In this document: positions 17,745 to 28,028 of the stretch, in pieces
How the letters are laid out: each line of letters starts with the position of its first letter
Position numbering within the stretch: position 1 is the first letter of the stretch
Source: Usitatibacter rugosus
GTDB taxonomy: Bacteria; Pseudomonadota; Gammaproteobacteria; Burkholderiales; Usitatibacteraceae
NCBI RefSeq assembly: GCF_013003965.1
Contig: NZ_CP053069.1
Coordinates: 2,697,419-2,761,418, forward strand
Direction of reading: 5' to 3'
Length of the DNA stretch: 64,000 nucleotides
Notes under the pieces: model-generated
Seen by the model: only the letters and a program-made list of their open reading frames with translations
What the model was told of the DNA's origin: nothing
Databases searched by the model: none
Translations under genes and position numbers: made by a program

Positions 17745-18820
17745 CGCGCTTCTTCGGCCCGCGCGGCTGGACGATCCTCGCGGCGTGCGCGGCGGTGGTG
17801 TTCGTCGTCTTCCCGGTGCTGAACCTCGTGGTGCCGCCCACGAGCGCGTTCCATCTCTCGGCGTTCTGGGTGACGCTGATCGGCAAGATCATGTGCTACG
17901 CCATCGTCGCGGTGGCGATGGATCTCATCTGGGGTTACGCCGGCATCCTCTCCCTCGGCCACGGGCTCTTCTTCGCGCTCGGCGGCTACGCCTTCGGCAT
18001 GTACCTCATGCGGCAGATCGGCGCCGACGGCCAGTACCGCATGAACATGCCCGACTTCATGGTGTTCCTGGACTGGAAGGAATTCCCCTGGCAGTGGTGG
18101 AACACAGAGCACTTCTGGTGGGCGGCGATCCTCGTGCTGGTGGTGCCGGCGCTCCTCGCCTACGTGTTCGGCTACTTCGCCTTCCGCTCGCGCGTGAAGG
18201 GCGTGTACTTCTCGATCATCACGCAGGCCCTCACCTTCGCCGCGATGCTGCTGTTCTTCCGCAACAACACGGGCTTCGGCGGCAACAACGGCTTCACGGA
18301 CTTCAAGCGCATCCTGGACATCCCGATCACCACGCCTGAAACGCGCATGGCGCTCTTCGCCATCACCGGCGCGGCGCTGATCGGCACGCTGCTCCTCGGC
18401 CGCTTCATCGTCACCTCGCGCTATGGCCGGGTGCTCGCGGCGATCCGCGACTCCGAGACGCGCGTGCTCTTCTGTGGCTACGACACCGTGCACTACAAGC
18501 TCTTCGTCTGGACGCTCTCCGCGGTGCTCTGCGCCATCGCGGGAGCGCTCTACGTCCCGCAGGTGGGCATCATCAACCCGAGCGAGATGTCGCCCGCCAA
18601 CTCGATCGAGATCGCGATCTGGGTCGCGATGGGCGGCCGCGGCACGCTCGTGGGCCCGATCATCGGCGCGTTCCTGGTAAACGGCGGCAAGAGCGTCTTC
18701 ACGCAGTACTTCCCCGAGTTCTGGCTGTACCTTTTGGGCCTGGTCTTCATCCTCGTCACGCTCTTCCTGCCGGCGGGCGTGCTGGGCCTGCTCGACCGCT
18801 GGAGGCGCAAATCGACATGA
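17741..18820 (+). CDS. urtC: Urea ABC transporter permease UrtC
   Basis: A 359-residue LivM-like permease with about ten membrane segments and the motif DLIWGYAGILSLGHGLFFALGG. It has the UrtC-specific FFRNNTGFGGNNGFTDF. The start is GTG at 17741, overlapping the urtB stop. It forms the membrane channel with UrtB. Confidence 0.94.
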   Translation: MTRFFGPRGWTILAACAAVVFVVFPVLNLVVPPTSAFHLSAFWVTLIGKIMCYAIVAVAMDLIWGYAGILSLGHGLFFALGGYAFGMYLMRQIGADGQYRMNMPDFMVFLDWKEFPWQWWNTEHFWWAAILVLVVPALLAYVFGYFAFRSRVKGVYFSIITQALTFAAMLLFFRNNTGFGGNNGFTDFKRILDIPITTPETRMALFAITGAALIGTLLLGRFIVTSRYGRVLAAIRDSETRVLFCGYDTVHYKLFVWTLSAVLCAIAGALYVPQVGIINPSEMSPANSIEIAIWVAMGGRGTLVGPIIGAFLVNGGKSVFTQYFPEFWLYLLGLVFILVTLFLPAGVLGLLDRWRRKST

Positions 18821-19722
18821 AGCGCGAGGACCCCGAGGTCGCGCACTGGCGCGACGCCCCGCGGCCCTGGCCGTGGTGGCCGCCCGCGCGCAGCCCCGAG
18901 GCGGCGGCCGCGGCGGCCGTCGCCGCGCAGCCTTCGAGCGACGCGAGCTTCGGCCGCAGCGTCGACGGCGAGCTCGACCTCACGAAGGGCGTCGTCCTCT
19001 ACCTGGACGGCATCACGGTGAGCTTCGACGGCTTCCGCGCACTGAACAACCTCACGCTCACCGTCGACGCGGGAGAGCTGCGCTGCATCATCGGGCCCAA
19101 CGGTGCCGGCAAGACCACGATGATGGACGTCATCACCGGCAAGACGCGGCCCGACTCGGGCACGGCGTTCTTCGGCCAGACCATCGACTTGACGCGCCTC
19201 GCGGAGAACCAGATCGCGCACGCCGGCATCGGCCGCAAGTTCCAGAAGCCCACGATCTTCGCGCACCACACCGTGTTCGAGAACCTCGAGCTCTCGATGA
19301 AGGCGGACAAGCGCGTGCGGAAGACCCTCTTCGCCAAGCTCTCCTCCGCCGAGCGCGATCGCATCGCCATGACGCTGGCGCAGATCCGCCTCACCGACAG
19401 CGCCGACCGGCAGGCCGGCCTGCTCTCGCACGGCCAGAAGCAGTGGCTGGAGATCGGCATGTTGCTCATGCAGGAGCCGAAGCTGCTGCTGCTCGACGAA
19501 CCGGTGGCCGGCATGAGCGACGACGAGACGGAGCGCACCGCGGAGCTTTTCCTGTCCCTCGCGGGGACGCATTCGCTGGTGGTGGTGGAGCACGACATGA
19601 AGTTCGTCGAGACGATCGCGAAGAAGGTCACCGTGCTGCACGAGGGTTCGGTCCTGGCGGAGGGGTCCCTGGCGGATGTGCAAAACGATCCCCGGGTCAT
19701 CGAGGTATACCTGGGACGGTGA
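18817..19722 (+). CDS. urtD: Urea ABC transporter ATP-binding protein UrtD
   Basis: A 301-residue ATPase with Walker A GPNGAGKTT near residue 92, signature LSHGQKQWLEIGM (typical of UrtD) and Walker B LLLLDEPVAGMSDDE. It carries an extra N-terminal region of about 45 residues, rich in Trp, Pro and Ala, before the ATPase fold. The start overlapping urtC by 4 bases supports this longer form. After it the operon is interrupted by a palindromic repeat before urtE. Confidence 0.93.
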   Translation: MKREDPEVAHWRDAPRPWPWWPPARSPEAAAAAAVAAQPSSDASFGRSVDGELDLTKGVVLYLDGITVSFDGFRALNNLTLTVDAGELRCIIGPNGAGKTTMMDVITGKTRPDSGTAFFGQTIDLTRLAENQIAHAGIGRKFQKPTIFAHHTVFENLELSMKADKRVRKTLFAKLSSAERDRIAMTLAQIRLTDSADRQAGLLSHGQKQWLEIGMLLMQEPKLLLLDEPVAGMSDDETERTAELFLSLAGTHSLVVVEHDMKFVETIAKKVTVLHEGSVLAEGSLADVQNDPRVIEVYLGR

Positions 19723-19744
19723 AGGTTGGGAGTTCGATTGAAAG

Positions 19745-19885
19745 CACAGAGGACACAGAGGAATCACAGAGGACACAGAGGAAGCGAAAGGGATATACAA
19801 CATGGTCGAAGCTACTGATCGCAACTTTGAAATCCAGACTTTGGCCTTCCTCTGCGTCCTCTGTGATTCCTCTGTGTCCTCTGTG
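19745..19885. repeat. Long palindromic repeat, CACAGAGGA family, between urtD and urtE
   Basis: The left arm (19745-19784) and right arm (19846-19885) are 40 bases each and match inverted at 39 of 40 positions. Each arm is made of four copies of the 9-base unit CACAGAGGA (or a close variant) in two pairs. The 61-base loop is unique sequence. The repeat fills the 192-base gap between two genes that normally abut, so it is an insertion that left the operon co-oriented. Transcribed, it would form a very stable hairpin between the two ATPase messages. Confidence 0.9.
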
Positions 19886-19914
19886 TTGAATCAAACCCTC
19901 TAGGGTTCACGACC

Positions 19915-20607
19915 ATGCTGACCGTTTCGGGCTTGAATCAGTACTACGGTGGGAGTCACATCCTCCGGGATCTCTCATTCGAGGTCCCCGCGGGAAAAGT
20001 GACGACGCTCCTCGGCCGCAACGGAGTCGGCAAGTCGACACTCCTCCGAAGCCTCATGGGCGTCGTCCCTGTGACCACGGGCAGCGTGAAGATGGGCGAG
20101 ACGGACATCACCCACGCGGCACCGTACGTACGCGTGCGCGCCGGCATCGGCTACGTGCCCCAGGGCCGCGAGATCTTCCCGCGCCTCACGGTGGAAGAGA
20201 ACCTGCGCATGGGCCTCGCGATCAAGCCCGGTTCCACGCCGATCCCCCCGTTCATCTTCGACATGTTCCCGGTGCTGAAGCAGATGATGGGCCGGCGCGG
20301 TGGCGATCTCTCCGGTGGGCAACAACAGCAGCTCGCGATCGGGCGAGCGCTCGCCGCCGGTCCGAAGCTGCTGGTGCTGGACGAGCCCACCGAAGGCATC
20401 CAGCCCTCGATCATCAAGGACATCGAGCGGGCGATCCGCACGCTCGCCTCGGGCGGCGAGATGGCGATCCTGCTGGTCGAGCAGTACTACGACTTCGCGC
20501 GCTCGCTCGCCGACCACTACATGGTGATGGAGCGCGGCGAGATCGTCGCGCGCGGCGCCGGAGCCGACATGGACAAGAACAAGGTTCGCGACCTGCTGGC
20601 GGTATGA
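19915..20607 (+). CDS. urtE: Urea ABC transporter ATP-binding protein UrtE
   Basis: A 230-residue ATPase that starts MLTVSGLNQYYGGSHILRD, a UrtE hallmark. It has Walker A GRNGVGKST, signature LSGGQQQQLAIGRAL and Walker B LLVLDEPTEGIQPS. It lies 30 bases after the palindromic repeat and 7 bases before ureD. Confidence 0.95.
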   Translation: MLTVSGLNQYYGGSHILRDLSFEVPAGKVTTLLGRNGVGKSTLLRSLMGVVPVTTGSVKMGETDITHAAPYVRVRAGIGYVPQGREIFPRLTVEENLRMGLAIKPGSTPIPPFIFDMFPVLKQMMGRRGGDLSGGQQQQLAIGRALAAGPKLLVLDEPTEGIQPSIIKDIERAIRTLASGGEMAILLVEQYYDFARSLADHYMVMERGEIVARGAGADMDKNKVRDLLAV

Positions 20608-20614
20608 TCGGCGC

Positions 20615-21460
20615 ATGCTCCTCGCCGACCCCGTCCTCGCCGCAGCCTGGCGCGCCGAGCTCGCGCTCGAATTCGAGCGGCGCGGGGAGCGCACGGTCCT
20701 CGCGAAGCGCCATCACGACGGCCCCCTCGTCTTCCAGAAGGCGCTCTACCCCGAGGGCGACGCGGTCTGCCACGGCATCATCGTGCATCCGCCGGCCGGC
20801 ATCGCGGGTGGAGACGAGCTCCACCTCAGCGCAACCGCCGGCGCGGACGCGCATGCATTGCTCACGACGCCCGGCGCCACGAAGTGGTATCGCTCCGCCG
20901 GCGCTCTTGCGAGCAGCCATATCGGCTGGAGCGTCGGTGCAGGCGCCGCGCTCGAATGGCTGCCGCAGGAAACCATCGTCTTCTCCGGCGCGCGAGCCCG
21001 CATGAACACGCTCGTGGGCCTCACCGGCAACGCTCGCTACCTCGGGTGGGAGATCCTCTGCCTCGGCCGCACCGGCTCCGGCGAGCACTTCGACCGCGGC
21101 GAGATGATCGCGGCCACCGAGATCACGCGTGACGGCAAGCCCGTCTTCATCGACCGGCTGCGCGTCGAAGGCGGCGGGCCGATGCTCGACTCGCCCGCGG
21201 GATTGCACGGCGCCCCGGTCACGGCCACGTTCGTCGCGGCTTGCGACACGCTCGATGCGAACCACGTCGCGCAATGCCGCGAAGTCGAAGCCCCCGCGCA
21301 CGGCGACGGCGCGATCACCCGGCTGCCCGGCGTGGTCGTCGCCCGCTACCTGGGAACCCGCACCGACGCCGCGCGCGAATGGTTCACGCGACTGTGGCAC
21401 GTGCTGCGGCCCGCCGTCCTGCAACGCGAGGCTCACGAGCCGCGCATCTGGCGCACCTGA
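20615..21460 (+). CDS. ureD: Urease accessory protein UreD
   Basis: A 281-residue accessory protein that forms the UreDFG complex delivering nickel to apo-urease. Conserved blocks are visible: [36 protein letters not shown] and [14 protein letters not shown]. It lies just after urtE and 1 base before ureA, so transporter and enzyme are one transcription unit. Confidence 0.95.
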   Translation: MLLADPVLAAAWRAELALEFERRGERTVLAKRHHDGPLVFQKALYPEGDAVCHGIIVHPPAGIAGGDELHLSATAGADAHALLTTPGATKWYRSAGALASSHIGWSVGAGAALEWLPQETIVFSGARARMNTLVGLTGNARYLGWEILCLGRTGSGEHFDRGEMIAATEITRDGKPVFIDRLRVEGGGPMLDSPAGLHGAPVTATFVAACDTLDANHVAQCREVEAPAHGDGAITRLPGVVVARYLGTRTDAAREWFTRLWHVLRPAVLQREAHEPRIWRT

Positions 21461-21461
21461 C

Positions 21462-21764
21462 ATGGAACTCACCCCCCGCGAGAAGGACAAGCTCCTCATC
21501 TTCACCGCCGCGCTCGTCGCGGAGCGGCGCATGGCCCGCGGCCTCAAGCTGAACTATCCCGAGGCGGTCGCGTTCATCTCCGCCGCGATCATGGAAGGCG
21601 CGCGCGACGGCAGGACCGTCTCCGAGCTGATGGGCTGGGGCGCGACGCTGCTCACGCGCGACCAGGTGATGGAGGGCGTGCCCGAGATGATTCCCGAGAT
21701 CCAGGTCGAGGCGACGTTCCCGGATGGAACGAAGCTGGTCACTGTTCATCATCCGATACCGTGA
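21462..21764 (+). CDS. ureA: Urease gamma subunit
   Basis: A 100-residue subunit that begins [20 protein letters not shown]. It has the family segments [19 protein letters not shown] and [21 protein letters not shown]. The length is standard. It is separated from ureB by 184 bases, which are filled by a palindromic repeat. Confidence 0.96.
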   Translation: MELTPREKDKLLIFTAALVAERRMARGLKLNYPEAVAFISAAIMEGARDGRTVSELMGWGATLLTRDQVMEGVPEMIPEIQVEATFPDGTKLVTVHHPIP

Positions 21765-21785
21765 AGGTGGATGCGATGAATTTGA

Positions 21786-21915
21786 AACACAGAGGACACA
21801 GAGGTGGCACAGAGGAAGGGCGATTCATGTTTCGTGCTGGCTCCGCTCGCCGCCGTGCCCAACCAGGATTGGCTTTCCTCTGTGTCCTCTGTGCCACCTC
21901 TGTGTCCTCTGTGTT
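21786..21915. repeat. Long palindromic repeat, CACAGAGGA family, between ureA and ureB
   Basis: The outer arms of 31 bases (21786-21816 and 21885-21915) match perfectly when inverted. The right arm has one more unit pair reaching in to about 21876. The units are CACAGAGGA copies as in the urtD/urtE repeat, with TGG in place of AAT between pairs. The loop is unrelated to that of the other copy. Urease subunit genes usually lie a few bases apart, so this is an insertion. Confidence 0.9.
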
Positions 21916-21948
21916 GAAAACAATCATCCATCTCGAGACCCTGCACCC

Positions 21949-22254
21949 ATGATCCCCGGCGAAATGAAAGTCGCCGCAGGCGACATCGAGATCAACAAGG
22001 GCCGCGCGACCGTGAAGCTCGAGGTGACCAACACCGGCGATCGTCCCGTGCAGGTCGGCTCCCACTATCACTTCTTCGAAGTGAACGACGCGCTCTCGTT
22101 CGACCGCGTGAAAGCACGCGGCTTTCGCCTGAACATCGCAGCCGGAACCGCGGTGCGCTTCGAGCCCGGCCAGACGCGCGCGGTGGAGCTCGTCGCACTG
22201 GCTGGAGAGCGCAAGGTCTACGGCTTCCAGGGCAAGGTCATGGGGAAGCTCTGA
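21949..22254 (+). CDS. ureB: Urease beta subunit
   Basis: A 101-residue subunit. It starts [18 protein letters not shown] and contains [19 protein letters not shown] and [16 protein letters not shown], all conserved in UreB. The start ATG lies 33 bases after the repeat. Only one base separates its stop from ureC. Confidence 0.96.
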   Translation: MIPGEMKVAAGDIEINKGRATVKLEVTNTGDRPVQVGSHYHFFEVNDALSFDRVKARGFRLNIAAGTAVRFEPGQTRAVELVALAGERKVYGFQGKVMGKL

Positions 22255-22255
22255 C

Positions 22256-23955
<1,700 letters not shown>

Positions 23956-23956
<1 letters not shown>

Positions 23957-24534
23957 TGGTCGAGCTCCGCAATCGCGTGTTCGTCCGCGGCGTGAAAACG
24001 AGTGCCCGGCTCTCCCTGACCTTCGATCGGCGTACCAAGACACGCCAGCGCGCAACACTCGAGGGGGGCGAGGAAGTCGCGATCTTCCTGCCTCGCGGCG
24101 AAGTGCTGCGCGGAGGCGACATCGTCGCGGCGAGCGACGGCCGCCTGGTCGAGGTGATCGCGAGCCCCGAAGCCGTGCTGCATGTCACTTGCACGTCGCC
24201 TCGCGAGCTGGCGCGTGCTGCCTATCATCTCGGCAACCGCCACGTGCCGGTCGAGGTGGGCGAAGGATTCCTGCGCATCGCGGCCGATCATGTGCTGGAG
24301 GAGATGCTGCGCGGCCTCGGCGCTACGATCGAGCCGATGAGCGCCGCGTTCGAGCCCGAAGCCGGAGCGTACGGCGGTGGGCATCGACACGGCGATGATC
24401 ACGACCACGGCCATGATCACGATCACGAGCACGATCACAAACACGATCACGAGCACGGTGAGCACTGCGACCACGAGCACGGACCTCCGCCCCATCCGGC
24501 ACGCATCCATCACTTCGGGAAGAAGGATGGCTAA
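23956..24534 (+). CDS. ureE: Urease accessory nickel chaperone UreE
   Basis: A 192-residue protein. The N-terminal domain (to about 75) and C-terminal nickel-binding domain ([12 protein letters not shown] and [16 protein letters not shown]) are followed by a very His-rich tail (about residues 142-172) made of DHDH/EHDH-type repeats. The tail would bind several nickel ions for storage or delivery. It overlaps ureF by 8 bases. Confidence 0.95.
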
Positions 24535-25207
24535 GCCCACTGCATTGCCTCTCGCGCGCCTGCTGCAGCTGGCCAGCCCCGCACTGCCCGTCGGAGCTTT
24601 CAGCTATTCGCAGGGGCTCGAGGCCGCCGTCGATGCAGGGATCGTCCGTGACCGCGCGAGTGCCGTCCGTTGGGTGGGTGATGTCGCGGCCCTTTCGCTG
24701 GCACGCTGGGAGCTCCCGCTGCTCGCGAGGCTGATCACGGCCTGGCATGCGAAGGACACGGACACGGCCACCGCGATCAATGCCCGATTCCTCGCCAGCC
24801 GCGAAAGCGCGGAGCTGCGAGCCGAGACCGTGCAGATGGGCTACTCGCTCGCGCGCCTCGCCGCACAGCTTCCCATCGACGGGCACGAATCGCTGGAAGC
24901 CCTCGAAGAGCCCGCGTTCCCGACCGCCTATGCGTTTGCCGTCGCGGCCTGGAGCGTCCCGGAGCGCGAAGCACTCGTCGCCTATCTCTGGTCGTGGATG
25001 GAGAACGCCGTGATGGCCGCCGTGAAGTGCGTGCCCCTCGGCCAGACCGACGCGCAGCGCGCCTTGCTCGAGCTGGGGGACCGCATAGAAGCCCTCGTCA
25101 CCGAATCCCTGGAGACCGGCGAGGAGGCGATGGCGCCGTCCCTGCCGCATCTCGCGCTGCTGAGTAGCCGGCACGAGACCCAGTACACGCGCCTCTTCCG
25201 CTCATGA
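24527..25207 (+). CDS. ureF: Urease accessory protein UreF
   Basis: A 226-residue helical protein of the UreDFG activation complex. Conserved regions are [21 protein letters not shown] at the N-terminus and [24 protein letters not shown] in the second half. It gates the GTPase activity of UreG. The start lies inside the end of ureE. Confidence 0.95.
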   Translation: MAKPTALPLARLLQLASPALPVGAFSYSQGLEAAVDAGIVRDRASAVRWVGDVAALSLARWELPLLARLITAWHAKDTDTATAINARFLASRESAELRAETVQMGYSLARLAAQLPIDGHESLEALEEPAFPTAYAFAVAAWSVPEREALVAYLWSWMENAVMAAVKCVPLGQTDAQRALLELGDRIEALVTESLETGEEAMAPSLPHLALLSSRHETQYTRLFRS

Positions 25208-25217
25208 GGACTGCCCC

Positions 25218-25844
<627 letters not shown>

Positions 25845-25857
25845 GCCGGAGAACGCC

Positions 25858-26079
25858 ATGCGATCGATCCGCACGCTCCTCGCCCTCGGCGCGGCAACGC
25901 TCGCGACGAACGTCCTCGCCCATCCGGGACACGACGCGCCGCCCGTGCACGCGCATGATTTCAGCGAAGCCGCGTGGATGATCGCCATCGTGGTGATTGC
26001 GGCCCTCGCGGTGGCCGGCCTCGGGAAGCTGCGACGCGCCCGCGCGAAGAAGCCGCCCGCCTCCCGCCGCGACGCCTAG
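25858..26079 (+). CDS. Small His-rich membrane protein at the end of the urease operon
   Basis: A 73-residue protein of unknown function. It has a signal peptide (about 1-21, ending NVLA), a short periplasmic segment with five His and two Asp (HPGHDAPPVHAHD), one membrane helix (about residues 39-57) and a basic cytoplasmic tail. It begins 13 bases after ureG and is probably co-transcribed. The His/Asp cluster after the signal peptide suggests metal, perhaps nickel, binding outside the membrane. This is inference. It is not a recognised HupE/UreJ permease, which would have six or more helices. Confidence 0.6.
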   Translation: MRSIRTLLALGAATLATNVLAHPGHDAPPVHAHDFSEAAWMIAIVVIAALAVAGLGKLRRARAKKPPASRRDA

Positions 26080-27242
26080 TCCGCGGCTATCCGGGCCGGG
26101 GTGCCCCAGCGCGCCAATGCGTCCCGCACCGCCTCGAGATAGCGGTACCCGTAACGCTCGTCGGGCTCGAGGTACGCACCCTCCGCCCATTCGTTCCACG
26201 CGTTGAGGAAGATCACGCGCTCCGTGGGCGGACGCTGCGCAGTCGCCTCGACCTGCTTTCCGAACCAGTGCGCGAAGCTCTCCGGTGAGGCGCCCTTGAA
26301 GATCCGCGCGCGCTTCACGTAGCGCGCCGTGTTGTCCCAGTCGACGAAAGCGCCGGGGAACGTGGGCAAGCCCGCCTCGCGCTCGACCTTGAGGACCTGC
26401 TGCCACACGACGTCGTAGTCGTAGTACGTGAGCTTCGAACCGAGTTGATTCCGCAAGTACCGCAGCATCTCCTGCACGCGCTCCGGCAGGAGTCGCGCGA
26501 GCTGGACCGCGCGGCGATCCGGCGCGCCCGCCTCGAAGTCGGGCGAGTAGAACGCCTCGAACGGCTGGAACTGCATCACGCCGTCGAAGTGCTTCAGCAC
26601 GGCGGGCACGGGGAACTCGAATTGCTTCATGGCGATCACGAAGAGGCCCGGCAGACCGCGTCGCCGCGCTTCCTCGCGCCAGAGGTCGAGCATCGCGTCC
26701 ACCTGCGTGATGCGATGCGGTCGGTAGATGAGGAAGATCGGCTTCCCGTCGACGGTGATCGCGCGATCGTCGCTCCACGCGCGGAAGAGATATTCGAAGT
26801 GCCGCATCCAGAGCTCGCGGTCCGGCGCGTGCGTCTGCTCGATGAGGATGTGGTGATCGAGGCCGTCCCAGCGGCGCGACCACGTCTCGTTGGCCCACGC
26901 GAGCGCGAAGGGGAAGCGGATCTCCTTCGACGCCATCACGATATTGGTGGGGGTTTCGAGGAGCTGCTTGCCGCCGAACCAGTAGTGGTAGTGGCAGAAG
27001 CCGTGCACGCCGTGGCGCTGGGCGAGATCCACTTGCCACTCGATCGTGGCCTTCTGCGACTGGTCGTAGTAGCGCTCGCCGAGGGAAACGCGAGGCTGGT
27101 AGTGGCCGCGGAACTGCGGGCGAGCCTTGCGAACGTTCACCCAGTCGGTGAAGCCCTGGCCCCACCACGCGTCGTTCTCCGGAATCGGGTGCAGCTGGGG
27201 GAAGTACATCGCCACCAGCCGGACCGCCTCCTCGCCCGTCAT
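26076..27242 (-). CDS. WbsX-type glycosyltransferase/glycoside hydrolase-like protein
   Basis: A 388-residue protein of the glycosyltransferase WbsX family (GH99-like), usually linked to surface polysaccharide synthesis. The hallmarks are AMYFPQLHPIPENDAWWGQGFTDW at the N-terminus (cited in part), FCHYHYWFGGK, FALAWANETWSRRWDG and INAWNEWAEGAYLEPD (here LNAWNEWAEG). The start is taken as the ATG at 27242. The longer GTG start at 27272 falls inside the tRNA terminator hairpin. It stands alone, with no other polysaccharide genes nearby. Its TAG shares CTAG with the convergent small His-rich gene. Confidence 0.8.
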   Translation of the reverse strand: MTGEEAVRLVAMYFPQLHPIPENDAWWGQGFTDWVNVRKARPQFRGHYQPRVSLGERYYDQSQKATIEWQVDLAQRHGVHGFCHYHYWFGGKQLLETPTNIVMASKEIRFPFALAWANETWSRRWDGLDHHILIEQTHAPDRELWMRHFEYLFRAWSDDRAITVDGKPIFLIYRPHRITQVDAMLDLWREEARRRGLPGLFVIAMKQFEFPVPAVLKHFDGVMQFQPFEAFYSPDFEAGAPDRRAVQLARLLPERVQEMLRYLRNQLGSKLTYYDYDVVWQQVLKVEREAGLPTFPGAFVDWDNTARYVKRARIFKGASPESFAHWFGKQVEATAQRPPTERVIFLNAWNEWAEGAYLEPDERYGYRYLEAVRDALARWGTPARIAAD

Positions 27243-27261
27243 CGCACGCTCCCGAAATGCA

Positions 27262-27285
27262 ATGCCCCGCACGAGTGCGGGGCAT
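27262..27285 (-). terminator. Terminator downstream of tRNA-Val
   Basis: A perfect 11-bp palindrome, ATGCCCCGCAC / GTGCGGGGCAT with a 2-base centre, begins 13 bases after the tRNA 3' end. On the minus strand it is followed by a weak T-rich stretch (TTGCATTTC). Confidence 0.7.
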
Positions 27286-27297
27286 CGACGGAATTCC

Positions 27298-27374
27298 TGG
27301 TAGGCGCGATTGGACTCGAACCAACGACCCCCACCATGTCAAGGTGGTGCTCTAACCAACTGAGCTACGCGCCT
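27298..27374 (-). tRNA. tRNA-Val (anticodon GAC)
   Basis: A 77-base tRNA with encoded CCA. Acceptor stem AGGCGCG/CGCGCCT, D-arm GCTC...GAGC, anticodon stem CCACC/GGTGG around loop TTGACAT (anticodon GAC), and T-arm with TTCGAGT loop. All four arms pair fully. A terminator hairpin follows and a promoter precedes it. Confidence 0.97.
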
Positions 27375-27388
27375 GTAGATCGAGTTGA

Positions 27389-27417
27389 ATTTTACCCGAA
27401 TTCGAGTGTCGAAACAA
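27389..27417 (-). promoter_or_regulatory. Promoter of tRNA-Val
   Basis: On the minus strand TTGTTT (27417-27412), 17 bases, then TAAAAT (27394-27389). The expected start is about 8 bases before the mature tRNA 5' end. The region is shared with the divergent acetyltransferase gene. Confidence 0.55.
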
Positions 27418-27449
27418 ACGAACGGCACTCTTCGTGCTTGTTGGATGAC

Positions 27450-28028
27450 ATGAGAATCTCGCGCCCCCTTCCGATACGCCTGCACACTTCGCACCGCACT
27501 GCGCTCGCCGAGCACTTCCTGGCACTCGGTCCGGACGACCGCAGGCTGCGCTTCGGCACGGTGCTGCCGGACGAACTCGTGCTCCAGTATGTCGCGGGCA
27601 TGGACTTCGAGCGCGACGAGATCTTCGCCGTCACCGACGAGGACCTTCGCATCGTGGGCGCCGTGCATGTGGCCTTCGCCGGCCACGCGGCGGAACTGGG
27701 CTTGTCCGTCTCCGAGGACTCGCGCGGCCGCGGCATCGGCAACGCGCTCTTCGAGCGCGCCGTGGTCCACCTGCGCAACAGCGGCGTGCGCTGCGCCTAC
27801 ATGCACTGCCTGGCCGAGAACCAGGCCGTGATGCACCTCGCGCGCAAGCACGGGATGAAGATCATGTATGCGGGAAGCGAAAGCGAGGCGTACCTGCAGC
27901 TCGAGTCCGCCACGCCCACCAGCTACTTCGTCGAGTGGCTGGGCGAGAACCGCGCGAACGGCGCGGAGGCTTTCAAGCGCAACGCGCGCCTCGCGCGGAG
28001 CTGGTTCGAGCTCTTCGCGCCCGGCTAG
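27450..28028 (+). CDS. GNAT-family N-acetyltransferase
   Basis: A 192-residue protein. The acetyl-CoA binding motif A is visible as LSVSEDSRGRGIGNALFERAV (R/Q-x-x-G-x-G, near residue 90), followed by HCLAENQAVMHLARKHGM, typical of GNAT proteins. The acetyl acceptor is unknown. It is divergent from tRNA-Val. The stop TAG overlaps the convergent rlmI TAG through CTAG. Confidence 0.8.
   Translation: MRISRPLPIRLHTSHRTALAEHFLALGPDDRRLRFGTVLPDELVLQYVAGMDFERDEIFAVTDEDLRIVGAVHVAFAGHAAELGLSVSEDSRGRGIGNALFERAVVHLRNSGVRCAYMHCLAENQAVMHLARKHGMKIMYAGSESEAYLQLESATPTSYFVEWLGENRANGAEAFKRNARLARSWFELFAPG

Noticed and set aside
19745..21915. CRISPR-like arrays of CACAGAGGA repeats
   Set aside because: Units are only 9 bases, directly adjacent, lack spacers and are arranged as inverted arms; no cas genes are present.
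27243..27272. GTG start for the WbsX-type gene at 27272
   Set aside because: It lies in the tRNA terminator hairpin and has no ribosome site; ATG at 27242 suits the family.
27298..27374. tRNA-Val as an integration site of a genomic island
   Set aside because: No integrase, no repeated tRNA 3' end and no change in composition was seen on either side.
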